Positions 33,545-45,924 of a stretch of DNA of 64,000 nt are shown piece after piece; within the stretch, counting starts at the first letter, position 1; each line of letters starts with the position of its first letter. The position numbers and the translations under genes were made by a program. The DNA lies in the NCBI RefSeq assembly GCF_963678635.1, contig NC_087062.1:16977789-17041788 (forward strand), in the 5' to 3' direction. The DNA is from Symsagittifera roscoffensis. Taxonomy: Eukaryota > Xenacoelomorpha > Acoela > Convolutidae. The notes below the pieces were generated by a model, which saw only the letters and a list, made by a program, of their open reading frames with translations, had not been told where the DNA came from and did not search any database.

Positions 33545-34455
33545 GGGGGGGGGGGGGGGGGGGATTGTTAAGTAGATTCGAGCAGATTAATCACAAATGC
33601 TTAGATCATAGCCTGGACATGAAGCGACACGGCCCAATTCCTGTGATGGCCTAAGATCCGAAACTAACCAAGGATTTTTTTGTCATGAGAAAACCCAGAG
33701 TGTAACTGGCAGTTACCACGCAGATTGGTGTGTAACTGCATTTGGTGGTTTTAGCCATAAAAATTAATTTTAACATTTTCACATGGAAATATATACCAAA
33801 AAAGTAACCTTTTGAATATGGCTAGATAACTTTTATGATTGTTGAGAAAAAAGCCAATTTTTTTTTACAAATTTATTTTTATCTTTGCAAATGAAACAAA
33901 AGATAATAATCGTGTTTACAAAAAAAATATGTTTTTTGGGTGAGAAACTCATCTGGACTACGTTTTAAACACAAAAATGTCAAGTTTTGCATGCAATTTT
34001 TGCAGCCAAAAAAGTGATTGAAAATTTTTTACCTCAAATTTTTATTTTTGTTTATGAAAAAAATGCATATCATACAATTTTCATATATGAAATTTTTATG
34101 ATAAGCATTTTTCTGACCGAAATTAAAATTATGTTTTTGATTGTCAATATGCTCTCTATCATAGATATACCTATTTAAATCTATTTAAAGTTACCCAGAC
34201 ACGTTTTTGGTGATTTTTGAAAATTTTATTTTTTCTATGACGAAATGACTATTTTATAATTTTCATAGATGATAATTGTATGATAAGCATTTTTTCCATA
34301 GACTTCATAAATGAAACTATATGATAAGCATTTTTCTTCTATGGACGTCCACCCGGATTACAAGGCGTATAATGACTCTGAGCAAGAATTGACATGCACC
34401 AAATTTGATGAGAAGAAAAATGGGATCTTCTTAGCAATCTCCCCCCCCCCCCCCC
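33545..34455. mobile_element. Candidate inverted-repeat element bounded by G and C tracts
   Basis: A G run at 33545-33563 leads into GATTGTTAAG, and at 34428-34455 CTTAGCAATCT leads into a C run. The arrangement resembles 31792-32442 in its AGCAATC-plus-C-tract end. The interior holds a palindromic motif (about 34045-34106) but no gene. Confidence 0.35.
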
Positions 34456-35261
34456 ACTATTGTATCTACAAAAGAATCTCCACCCCTGTAAATAAAAACA
34501 GCAAATTTGCACGAGCGTTGCATGTAAGTTCGAATTTTGCTTCATTCTGATTAGTCGAAAGTTCGCTGCAAGTAATCTTCTTAACAGTCCCCCCTTTCTT
34601 GAAAGGGGGATTGTTATGAACTCTGAAAAATCAATGAGTTCGATGCAATCCCATGAAGTTTCTCTTCTTCTCACTTTATTCACCGATAGAGTAACTTCAC
34701 ATTAACCACTTCATATCACAATCTGTAGTTTCCGGAAAACATTTTTCTCATCTCGTAGCACTGGTAGGGTTCTTATGCTTGAGGAACCGAATGTTTGAAA
34801 AATTTCAAGCAATCAAAATCGCCAAGCGTTCCTATTGGATAAATGCTTTTCTCGCAAAACCGAAGTCAATATTAACGTAAAATGTATTAAATCAGTTGAA
34901 AATAATCAAAAATATTACAAATTGCGGGGTACAACCGCAATACTTGTCACATAAACATCAAGATTTATCAGTTCATAATCATAGGAATTTTTCAGACTTG
35001 AAAACTCATCTGCTTATTATCTAATCGGTCAATATTAACACTAATGGCCTGGATTTATTTTCTTACTTTGAGATTTTTGCGATTTACTTTGAGATTTTGA
35101 ATACTCAATTCTGATTGGCTGAAATTAAGCTAAAATTATTTTCAAGCATTCGGTCCATGAGGGACGCCAACATTTTCAAGCATGAGGGACGCCAACAGTG
35201 AACCACTATTTGAATTTTTTATCGTCTATATTGTGGGGCTAGGTCTTTTACCGGAGGCGAA

Positions 35262-35608
35262 CAATAAGCAGAATGGTCCCAGTGCAGAATGGGTCCAAGA
35301 GCAGAAAAACAGAAAAATATTGACTTATATTAGTTTATACGTCCTAATTGATAAAACAATTATTAGAATTGTCAAAAACTACCAAGAAAACGAGTAACTT
35401 AGGCATGACTTGACTAATTTCATTAAATTTTTTCTTGCATTTTTTGAAAGTTCTTAACTAAATTACTCAAATTATGCATAAAATGTTCATTGCTTTGGTG
35501 TGATTGACATTTCTGATAATTAGCTTACAGATTAGCTAATAAAAGTTGGTATTTTTCAGTTTTTCTGCTCTTGGGCCCATTCTGCTCTTAGACCATTCTG
35601 CTTATTGA
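35262..35608. mobile_element. MITE-like element, copy 2
   Basis: It starts CAATAAGCAGAATGGTC and ends with the inverse, GACCATTCTGCTTATTG. The arms are about 55 bp and the total is about 347 bp. It is the same family as 32586-32940. It may be nested in another repeat whose ends read GTCTTTTACCGG (about 35243) and GGTAAAAGGCCGG (about 35914). Confidence 0.65.
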
Positions 35609-35614
35609 CTGGTC

Positions 35615-35707
35615 ACCTTTTAATCAGACCGACCTTTTATCAGACCGACCTTTTATCAGACCTACCTTTTATCAGACCGACCTTTTATCAGACGGACCTT
35701 TTAGCAG
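35615..35707. repeat. 16-bp tandem repeat, about six units
   Basis: Units of the type ACCTTTTATCAGACCG are repeated with few changes. The inverse motif TCTGGTAAAAGGTC recurs at about 35870-35930, so the array may be the subterminal part of a small inverted-repeat element. Confidence 0.7.
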
Positions 35708-35934
35708 ACCACAAAGCAATAATTCAATTAAGATAAATTTAGATTACTGGACGATTCTAAAACGAAGCGGTTAGAACAAACAAAACTATGCTGAGAAAAC
35801 TGTAAAATCATTGTCTTCAGCTACACTAAACGGCGTCAATACATCTGTCAATCAAATTTGTTTATCGAGTCTGGTAAAAGGTCCATGTTATAACTTTTCT
35901 GGTAATAGGTCGATCTGGTAAAAGGCCGGTCCGT

Positions 35935-38900
35935 CCCCCTATATTGTTTTTAAAGACATGATTTCAAAGACATGATATTGTTTTCCTAAATTATCAAAGT
36001 ATTGTTACCATTCAAAATACATTGACGGAAGAAACCAAATACTAAGTGGTTACTAACTACCGAGAACCTCGAATCAAATTAAATTTTGATGAGCAGCACT
36101 CGGCCAGCGAATTGATGAAGGAAAAAGAAGCTGCCATCCAAAAATATGTACATCCGCATTTCAACCAAATGAAATCAATTGTTTGCAGCATCACTCAGAA
36201 ACGATTTAGCTTCAGGAAAATATCTTAATCCTGTGCTCAAAGCAAACGTTGAGTCAACCCTTATTTTTCAGCAAAATTCGCTAAAAAGTTTTCAGGAAAG
36301 TATCGAACAGTAAATTAAGGTACAATTTTAAACCATTTTCTGGGCAAAATGGCTCCTTCAATCGATATTCCGCAAGTCTGGAAAAATTTCAGCAAAAATT
36401 ATGTTTCAAAATCAAGTTTCAGGTCATCAATGACCCAGCGAGAGAGTCATTGAAAGCGATGGAAAAAAGCGCCGCATTAATCCTCGTCTTCTTCAGACGA
36501 ACGTATCAACTCGAACATAATCGGAGGATCTTATCCTAGATCATAACGACCCATTGAAAACCATCAAGCCAACTGACGATTCAAGTCCCTTCAAAAAAAG
36601 CCCGCAAACTTTCTACCAAGTCAGAAAAGTCAACAGCATAAAAATGTGTTTTGATCACTATCTAGGACTCCAGGTTGCAGCAAAAAGCAGACTGAGTTTT
36701 GGGGTACTGCGATGCGTCTCGCCGTGAAAAAAGAGTTGGGCGTCATGTGATGTCCTCACCACGAGTTGGGAGCGGTGGGGTTTTTGACGCCCTCACTCAG
36801 AAGAAGAGCAATCAGGATTTTAAGAAAACGACAAGAACGAGAGAAGAAAAAACAAAATTGATAGATGAAATTGTTTTTTCAAACTTTTGCGATTCTAGCC
36901 AGCAACCTAAAGATTTACGTTCAGTTTTTCATTATTATGAATAATGAATTTCATATGTTTTTGAAGCAGGGAAATAGCGTTACGACATAGAGTGCCACAC
37001 AACTGTTGAAGACGTTTTTATGTGTTGTTAATATTGAATATTGAATGTGTCTTGGTTGGTACATGCCAACGGAGTTAGCCTTTTTGCTCTAGCTTAAGAA
37101 CCAACCTCTCGATATTGCTGAAAGATTGAAAATCGTATTGTTAATTGTTTTTACCAGATCATTTGAAACGAATTTAACTTTCGTGTTAATTCTAGATGAT
37201 TTTGAATGCAGTCAACAAGCCTTGCTTTAGTGTTAATTCTAGATTCAGAAAGTCCGTCAGTTGAAATCTCAGAGGTCTATTTTGGCAGAATTAGAGTTAT
37301 TTTACACGCAAATACTTAGATCAATAAACATTTTTCCACTTTATTAGGAAATTTACAAAAGGATCGTACAAGTTAGAAAAAGTAAAAAATACTAATCAGC
37401 TTTCAGAATTTTGCTCAAATCCAAATCAATTTTAATCTAAGTTCAAAAATTGGATAAAGTGTCCCAATTTGGGTGCAGTGTCTGTTTATACCAACAGGTA
37501 TATTTTTTGTATACGCAAGCAACCGGACCAGATAACATCCTTGAGGCAGCAAAAAGCTCAACAAACCTTATAGAATTTGATAATAGCTGAAAAGTCTTTC
37601 TCCTGCAAAATACGTTTCAGGCATAAAAAGGAATCAATTAATTAAAATATGTTTTTATTTAAGACACTTTTGCGAAAATTTCCTCAAACAAAACTGTCCT
37701 GAGAAGTCAAAAACTTCAATTTTTATACAAAAACAAACATTAACAAAAGTGTTATTCATCGGATCAATAATTTTTGAAAATATGAACAAGAATAAATCAA
37801 TTATACACAGAAACAAGACTGCTCGTATATCAGGGCAAAGCCCTGAATTTCCCGACTGACCATATCGAATAGTTTTTTCCTAGTTTTTAGGAAAAAAATA
37901 TTGAAAACCTATAGATATTAGGCACTATCAAAGTGTGAAGTGTCGAGTCGTACGAAATAAATACCAACGATCTGATTTCCGAGCCTCGATTCAATTTTGA
38001 ACGATTTTAATGTGCGGGATAATTCGCCACGCATAAATAATTCGCGTTACGCTCTCAGCAATATGAATAAGTTCTTCAAAGCGCGCAAAACAGTCCAGAA
38101 CATGGCCAGTTTGGCAATTTTCAAAACCCCAGAACTTTACAAAAACTTATTGAAGGTAAATTATCTTTTTACATTTGAACTCAGGAAGTCAATATGTTTA
38201 ATGGAAGTATAAAAAACGTTTGTCGAAAACAAAATTTCGATCGGCGAAAATTGACTGAATAATAAAAAAAACCACACCCAACATAAGTATTCCGTTTTTT
38301 TTTTCGAAAGTCGGAAAAGAAACTACAGATTAACGTTAATATTGAACGGATTCATCTACAACCTTTTGCAAACATTAATCGATTTGATACAGATTGAAGT
38401 GATTTTTTTCCACCAAAACACTAAGGATTTAAGAGCCAAAATAATCGACGATCTTTTTCTATTCTGTAAAAACTGTATAAACGCTGTAATTAATATGCAT
38501 ATAGTCTGTATATAGACTGTATATAGTCTGTACAGTTTCTGTATATATTCCGCTTAAAACCAGTATAATAATTCTAGATAATCTGTTATAAAGCAAATAT
38601 ACTATATATATATACATATATAATCTGTGTAAGATCTGTATTTAACATGCATGGAATCTGACACAGAAAAAAATACAGTTTCTGAGTGATTTGGTAATGA
38701 TTTTGTAATAAAGATTATTATAACTACACAATCGAAGTTGTGATATATAAACCTGAAACAGATCTGAAATCTGTTTCATTTTCTGTAGATAATCGCTATT
38801 TATCCATTTTTTTACTGCGTGTTTGCAGAAAATACCTGGTTTTGTACGTCAAAGAGATTAAAATCCGTTGATTGAATTTCAAATTGTCAGTTTTTGCATG

Positions 38901-39735
38901 ATTATTTTTCAAATAATATTCACGCAATCAAACAAAATCAAAATTTTGTGTTGATCATGATTTATGACTCCTTGGGTCTACAATTCAGAGTAATTGCATT
39001 ATGTTTTTCTTTTGGTATTTTGATGTAATTATCAGGCCCATAAGTGTGATATTGACCATCTATCGTATTCACACATTGGTATCGTTTGTTTCCAGAATTG
39101 ACGTCAATTGTAGGCTACAAAAAAAACGTTGTTTCAGTTCGTTTTCTTGAAAAAAATGTATCAGATCTTTCCCGTTATAGCATACCCGGCAAATTATTAC
39201 ACCACCACTTTCCCCGATATAACACAGAAATTCTGGAGCCATTCAAACTCTATACAGGCTATTAAACAAAAAAAACTAAACAAGATTGCTCACACCAGAG
39301 CTGCGAAATTTTGATGATCTAACTGCTTTCAAACGTCTTTGAAGTAGTGCTCACTGTAAAAAAATAATGACAATCTTTTTTTTTGAGAATTTTTGTAGAA
39401 AAAACACGCCCCTCCCCACACACACACGCCACGGAAAGCACCAAACGTTATATTTCGTATAACAAAGTATTAGGTAAACAAATTAGCATGCTTCAATTCA
39501 AAATCAAACGATTTCCTAGACGGATTAAAAATCCGCTTACAAAATAAAAGCACGAAATATTTAGGGCGTTATTTTCGCAACTTGGCGAATCTAAACCCCC
39601 ATACCCTCACAAAAAATAATAGCAGGTAAAAATTCTTTTTCAAATTGAACTCATGATAACAATACTTAATTAATGAGTCAAATGTGCTAGTTTAAAGGTC
39701 GAGAACTGTCTGGAGAAAAAAACCACTCTGAGCGC
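35935..39735. other. Intergenic DNA without a supported gene
   Basis: It is AT-rich with short open frames only. A GC-richer patch at about 37930-38155 ends in AAG/GTAAAT and could be a lone exon or gene fragment; the frame there begins with TTG, not ATG. Around 38480-38640 there are CTGTATATAGA-type simple repeats. Frames at 36046-36228 and 36699-36944 match nothing I recognise. Confidence 0.45.
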
Positions 39736-39950
39736 AACCCGGGTCGAGATCCCGCTCAAAAACCGCTCAAGATATGGGCGGTTTGAGCGGTTTTCCAGCA
39801 AGATTTGAGCGGTTTGAGCGGTTTGAGCGGTTTGGGCGGTTTTGGCGTTTTTTTTTTGCTTTAAAAACCGCTCAAAAACCGCTCATTTCTTGCGGTGATT
39901 TTTGAACGGTTTTTCAAGCTAGACTTGAGCGGTTTTTGAGCGCTCTTATA
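39736..39950. repeat. GAGCGGTTT repeat cluster in both orientations
   Basis: The 9-mer GAGCGGTTT or its inverse AACCGCTC occurs more than ten times, partly in tandem. The same motif returns inside the spacer of the large inverted repeat at 41800-41890. Confidence 0.75.
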
Positions 39951-40224
39951 AAGAAAACCGATTAAAACCAACAAAAAGGCCTGGAAAGGTAATGTGACCC
40001 CGGGTTGACATCCATAAACCAAAAATGCTTATTATAAATTTCCCCACACCGAAAAAGCTTATCATACAATTGCCTGCATCAAATGTATGGAAAAATGCTA
40101 ATCATACAATTTGCATACAATTTCAAAAAACCATTGAAAAAATATTCAACCTAGTTTCTCCGGCTATTTGAACCAAATACAACAGTCTGGTGATGAAAAA
40201 TAACTACGTTTGTTTTTTTTTGAA

Positions 40225-40590
40225 AAAAAAATGGTTATCATACATTTTCCATATATGAAAATTGTATGATAACCATTTTTTCATGAAAGGCAAGATTTTC
40301 AGAAATTGTTCAAACTTGTTTGTAAACAAATTTAAATTATTTAAGAGTGCTTTTGCTCAATTTTTAGGACATTGCTGATCAAAAACGAAAATTTAATTTG
40401 AAGCTAAAAAAATAGTTATCATACAATTTGCATATATAAAAATTGTATGATAACCATTTTTTCATAAAAGGCAAGAAGTTCAGAATAATGTTAAAAATTG
40501 TTTTTAATCAAAATTAAAGTAATTAAGAGTGCTTTTGCTCAATTTAAAACACCTTGCTCATCAAAAACCAGGTTTTTTGCTCAATTTTAA
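40225..40590. repeat. Two tandem units of about 183 bp, each with a palindromic hairpin
   Basis: Each unit starts with a palindrome (GGTTATCATACA...TGTATGATAACC, about 40231-40280 and 40411-40460). It continues with a shared GAGTGCTTTTGCTCAATTT segment. Related half-palindromes ending in ATGATAAGCAT occur at about 34043-34330 and 40030-40110. Confidence 0.6.
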
Positions 40591-40675
40591 TCGTCACAAA
40601 TTGTTAGCTTACAACGAGTAAAACTGAGATCTCGAAAGGCGGAGCCACAGAATTCTTCTTCTCCGAAAATGACTC

Positions 40676-40722
40676 GGGGTAGGGTTGGGGTTAGGGTTAG
40701 GTTAGGATTAGGGTTTCTTAAG
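40676..40722. repeat. Interstitial telomere-like repeat
   Basis: About six degenerate TTAGGG units (GGGTTGGGGTTAGGGTTAGG, then variants) lie on the + strand. It is a short internal patch, not a chromosome end. Confidence 0.65.
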
Positions 40723-40835
40723 AAGAATTTCACAATTTTTGGAAAACAGAATTGAAAAAAAAAATTCTAGCCACAACAATTCTCTTTGGATCAACTGTGA
40801 ATAACTGACGCAATATTTGTCTTTGGGAAAAATAA

Positions 40836-42561
40836 AACAAATTTGTCCATCCATTTATCATGTGATACTCACAATTTATCTCTATTTTTTGAGAATTTAG
40901 GCTAAAAAAACGGTTTCAAAAATTTTTTTTACTTTGAAATGAGATAATTGTCATGATCTTAGAAAATCATGATGTCATTGAACTGTAATACCAAACATTA
41001 TCCAGGAGAAATAGTTATCACTTTTTAATTGTGGATTGTTTCTAACGGAAATTTTGCTGTTTGATTATTAAATAATACTCTAAATGTCACCAAATTGCTC
41101 ATACTGATCAAGTATACAACAATCACTAACCGATTAGTCCTACTGGTTTCAACAAAAACATATGTTGCTCAAGGAAAAAAAATGAAAATTTTTTACGTGT
41201 TCAAGTTTCATTCGGAATGATTTTCCGTTTTAGCTTAAATTAAAAGTTTTTTAGTGTGGCAATTTCAGATAATCGTTTTATATTAAAAAATTGGGATAGT
41301 TACAGAACGGTATATTTTGTTTCATAGCGCTTTCTTTTAACACAAAAACGGCAAATTAATCAAATTTACCCCTAAATTTATTGCGACTTGATGTTTTTGA
41401 GACTTTTTGTTGGCTTAAAGCGTTTTTCATTATTTCTCTTTACTTCACTTGAAATTTTTCTCCGCGCAATTCCACGTACTGCTAATTACCGTTAAAATGG
41501 GTCGAGTGATAAATTTTGCTGAGGTTTTTTCAGTCCTTTTTTTCGATTCACAATTCAATGAAAACAGTTTCTTTACATGCCATGTTTACTATTACTATCT
41601 AACAAGCTTAATTCCTTATTTTTTTCTAGGTCCTCTCTTCAAACTTTTACAAAATAGTCTCAATGCAGTTCTAGTTAGTGAAAAAGAAACTGCAACTAAG
41701 TTTTACAAATGACAGAAGAACAACAGTGTTACAAATACAGATTTTTGAAGAACTAATGGAATATTTCCCGAGTTGAGATTTTTCACCTAATTTGAAGCAA
41801 GATTTGAGCGGTTTGAGCGGCTTTTTTAGACAATTACGCTCAAAATCTTGCTTCAAAATGAGCCATTTGAGCGGTTTTTGAACGGTTTATCTAAAAAAAT
41901 TTGCAGTAATTAGCAGTACGTGGAATTGCGAGGAGAAAAATTTCAAATGAAGTAAAGAGAAATAGTGAAAAACGCTTTAAGCCAACAAAAAAGTCTCAAA
42001 AACATCGAGTCGCAAAAAATTTCGGGGTAAATTTGATTATTTGCCGTTTTTGTGCTAAAAGAAAGCGCTATGAAACAAAATATACCGCTCTGTAACTATC
42101 CCAATTTTTTAATATAAAACGATTATCTGAAATTGCCAAATTAAAAAACTTTTAATTTAAGCTAAAACGGAAAATCATTCCGAATGAAACTTGAACACGT
42201 AAAAAATTTTCATTTTTTTTGCTTGAGCGACATATGTTTTTGTTGAAACCAGTAGGACTAATCGGTTAGTGATTGTTGTATACTTGATCAGTATGAACAA
42301 TTTGGTGACATTTAGATTATTATATAATAATCAAACAGCAAATTTCCGTTAGAAACAATCCACAATTAAAAAGTGATAACTATTTCTCCTGGATAATGTT
42401 TGATATTACAATTCAATGACATCATGATATTCTAAGATCATGACAATTATCTCATTTCAAAGTTAAAAAAAAACTTTTGAAACCGTTTTTTTAGCCTAAA
42501 TTCTCAAGAAAATGAGTTAAATCGTGAGTATCACATGATAAATGGATGGACAAACCTGTTT
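40836..42561. repeat. Large inverted repeat, arms about 650 bp, spacer about 410 bp
   Basis: The left arm (about 40836-41490) and right arm (about 41903-42561) are inverse copies with roughly 95% identity by eye. Matching points are AAACGGCAAATTAATCAAAT against its inverse near 42030, and TTGTCCATCCATTTATCATG against its inverse near 42535. The spacer carries GAGCGGTTT motifs. It contains no transposase. It could be a foldback element or an inverted duplication. Confidence 0.75.
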
Positions 42562-43330
42562 TAATTTTCGCGGTTTCAAAAGTGTGAAGCCATTCCGCGG
42601 TTTCCTTTTGCCATTCCGAAAGGAATAAAAAAGGGTTTTGATATAGCAAAACATGAATTTTTTTTGTTCTGAGCATTGAAAATGGAGAGGAACTTTGTAT
42701 TCTCGTTTATTTTATCTCTTTTTTGTTTTCCACCCAAATTTAGGTACCACAAATAATTATCGGGTTTGGATGAGTAATATATCATAATAGCGCCTTTTTA
42801 GTTGTGATTCGATCGCATTGAAAATCTAAATTTTTTTTCTTCTGTCGAGAAAAACAGGATTGAAATTTTTGATTTTTCGTCTTAATTCGAGCAAATAAAG
42901 CAAGCGTGCAGGCTTACAATAGGTGACTTATAAATAGTTCAAGACCTTAAAACTTAATTTTAAGCAAATCAAACTAGTTTTTGGAGTTTTAATGTTTCAT
43001 TTTGGGAGCCAAAAAACTTCAAAAAATTTTAATCATAATTTTTCTGTTTTTCTTGTTATTTTTTAACACATTTTTTGTCCGAATTGCCTATATTATTATG
43101 ACTGTCTAATAAAACTGGTACGATCTTACGTCAGATCCTCCTACCGCATCAAGCAGAAGAACTACTTGAAAGAAAAACTTTCTAAACCGTACTTTTCTAA
43201 AGACTATGGTCTGAACATCTGTGCAACGAGCACAGTAACTGGCTACCCTTGTTGAGTTTAAATTAGCATTGAAAGATTTTTTCTGCCACTTAATTTTTTT
43301 GGTATGAAAAAAACTTTTTTACGTACATAC
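42562..43330. other. Intergenic DNA left of copy C
   Basis: No gene or repeat is recognised. It ends in ...ACATAC before the copy C LTR. Confidence 0.45.
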
Positions 43331-43680
43331 TGAGTTATGACATGTGTGGTCCTTCATAGAGTAATTTCAGATAAGGTACATCGTATGCTCGTCACGCTAT
43401 CTTTTTTACGGCCCGATAAATTCGACTTCTTAGTCTAATAACGATCTTAATCTTAATCTTGTTTCTCCTACTCTCAATAGATCTAGTGTAAACTTGTATT
43501 TTCGAGTTAGTTATCTGGAACTTGTTCCAAAGGAGAACAATGGTATTCTAATTTCTTTTCAAATTACCCTAGTGCTGTATTTATGGACCATGATTGACTA
43601 GTAAGAAGTATTTTATAGAGATAGTTTTGTCGAGAATAGAATTGTTTATAAATGCTAGTTTTAAACTTGCTTGACCCATC
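43331..43680 (-). repeat. 3' LTR of copy C
   Basis: It begins TGAGTTATGACATG on the + strand and shares the TTCGACTTCTTAGTCTAATA and CTCAATAGATCTAGTGTA blocks with the other LTRs. The outermost U3 end reads TTGACCCA instead of GGTTCCA. It is strongly diverged from the 5' LTR of the same copy. Confidence 0.82.
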
Positions 43681-45924
43681 ATGGGCTTAGAGGGTTTTTA
43701 GTTTTCAAAATGTTTATTGTAGTGAAAGATGGATGGAGAGATTTCTTGGTTTTTGAAGGAGTTCTCGTTTGAAGCAGTGACAGCATGAAGGAAGGAGAGA
43801 TGTATTTGTCTTCGTAGAGAGATTGAGAACAGTTATTCTTGTTCCAGAAGTGGGTCTCGTTTATCTTAGCAAAACTTGAAGATCGGGGTCGTAACACATG
43901 GTGGGCGTATGTACTTCAAACGACGTCTTTGTGGTGGGTTAGGCTAGAATGGAGTATAATTTTACCGTCAATTTGAGCAGAGTCATTTTTTGAGTTCAAC
44001 TTTTTGTTCTATTTTATAAGATGTTTTTCATTTTGGGTTTTGACCTTTTATCAAAAACAGATTGGTGTGTTTTGAGTTGTTATTTTGAGTTCTTAGTGAT
44101 TCAAGTGGTTTTAGTAAAACTTAAAAGTGGTTTCAAAAGAATAGTTTAACCAGTTTTAATCTGGGTTTAATCTGGTCTGAGTACCGTGGGGCTTTCTTAT
44201 ACATGGTTTTGTGGCGTTAGTAAGCTACGTTGGTTACATCAAGCTCACTTATAAACTGGGTTAGAGGAACGCTTGAAACGCTTGAAAATCAGGTTAGAGT
44301 TGTTATCAGTTATTGTTGAAAATTGAAATTCAAATTACTCTAGTGCTGTATTTATGGATCATGATTGACTAGTAAGAAGTATTTTATAGAGATAGTTTTA
44401 TCGAGAATACAATTGTTTATAAATGCTAGTTTTAAACTGGCTTGACCCATCTTGGGCTTAGAGGGTTTTTAGTTTTCAAAATGTTTATTGTATTGAAGGA
44501 TGGATGGAGAGATTTCTTGGTTTTTGGAGGAGTTCTCGTTTGAAGCAGTGACAGCATGAAGGAAGGAGAGATGTATTTGTCTTCGTAGAGAGATTGAGAA
44601 CAGTTATTTTTGTTCCAGAAGTGGGTCTCGTTTATCATAGGTTGTCTTGAGTGTTCGTGTCAAGATTTCAGATTGATGCAATGATGTGTTGATTTCGTTA
44701 AGCTAGAGCAAGAATACGTGAAAGATGGAGTTTGACTTCTCTGTATGAAGCGCCAAGTGACAAGGATCTGTATAAGAAGTGCAAAACGAGTTGGCCATGG
44801 TTCTTCTTCAATGGGTACCTTTGCTGCGATGTTGGGTTCATACTTTGAATCCTGTGAGGGATGTGACTACGACAACAAACCAAAAGATTTGCCATTCCAA
44901 AGTCGGAATGTCTGCGAGTTGTCGGTCCGTTTGCTCCAAGAAATCGTTTTACAGCGCATATTAAATCTATATCTTGTTAGAGAGATCAGTTTTATCTTTG
45001 AGGTTCATTATTTGTTCTCGCAGAATTGTTTTATTCAGCTTCGGCTTTTTTAAAGAGTTGCTCACCATGGAGTCACTCTTAGCAAAACTTGAAGATCGGG
45101 GTCGTAACACATGGTGGGCGTATGTACTTCAAACGACGTCTTTGTGGTGGGTTAGGCTAGAATGGAGTTTAATTTTACCGTCTCTTTGAGCAGAGTCTCT
45201 TTTCGAGTTCAACTTTTTGTTCTATTTTATAAGATGTTTTTCATTTTGGGTTTTGACCTTTTATCAAAAACAGATTGTTGTGTTTTGAGTTGTTCTTTTG
45301 AGTTCTTAGTGATTCAAGTGGTTTTAGTAAAACTTAAAAGTGGTTTCAAAAGAATAGTTTAACCAGTTTTAATCTGGGTTAAATCTGGTCTGAGTACCGT
45401 GGGGCTTTCTCATACATGGTTTTGTGGCGTTAGTAAGCTACGTTGGTTACATCAAACTCACTTATAAACTGGGTTTGAGGAACGCTTGAAACGCTTGAAA
45501 ATCAGGTTAGAGTTGTTATCAGTTATTGTTGAAACTTGAAATTCTTCTATTAAATACTTTTTGTTGTGAGAGTTTGGTGAATAGTGTGTGAAATGTGGCC
45601 GAGTAAATGAAAAATATTCATTTATAAAAGAAGCACACATAAAAAGGTTAATTTTTTGATTTTATTAAAATTTTATTAAATTACTACTTCGGATTTTGAA
45701 TTTTACTTGAGAATTAATAACTTATTGCGTCCTATATTAAATTTACTTTACTTAGGTAATTCAGTTCCAGTTTTGGTTTAAAATTCAAAGTTTGTGAAAG
45801 TTTATTTCGGTTTTATTCTTTTAGATGAGTGACTGGTAAAATTTAAAAAAAGAAATTTGAAAAAGACGTGTAGAAATGGTGAGTGTCTTCTTTTATTTGT
45901 GTTAGTAATAATTTAAAAAAATTA
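43681..45924 (-). other. 3' untranslated region of copy C with internal duplication
   Basis: About 760 bp including part of the LTR U3 (about 43565-44330) is repeated, with a 420-bp segment present in only one copy, at about 44335-45530. Frames that appear twice (43679-43897 and 44432-44638) come from this duplication and are not genes. A 28-nt stem-loop equivalent to that in copy A is at 45053-45080. Confidence 0.65.

Noticed and set aside
33541-33563. Poly-G tracts as G-quadruplex regulatory sites
   Set aside because: They are uninterrupted homopolymers at ends of repeat elements with no gene beside them.
35615-35707. CRISPR-like array
   Set aside because: The units are contiguous 16-mers without spacers, in animal DNA.
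38480-38640. CTGTATATAGA-type repeats as a satellite array
   Set aside because: Units are too irregular and few; I regard them as simple-sequence DNA.
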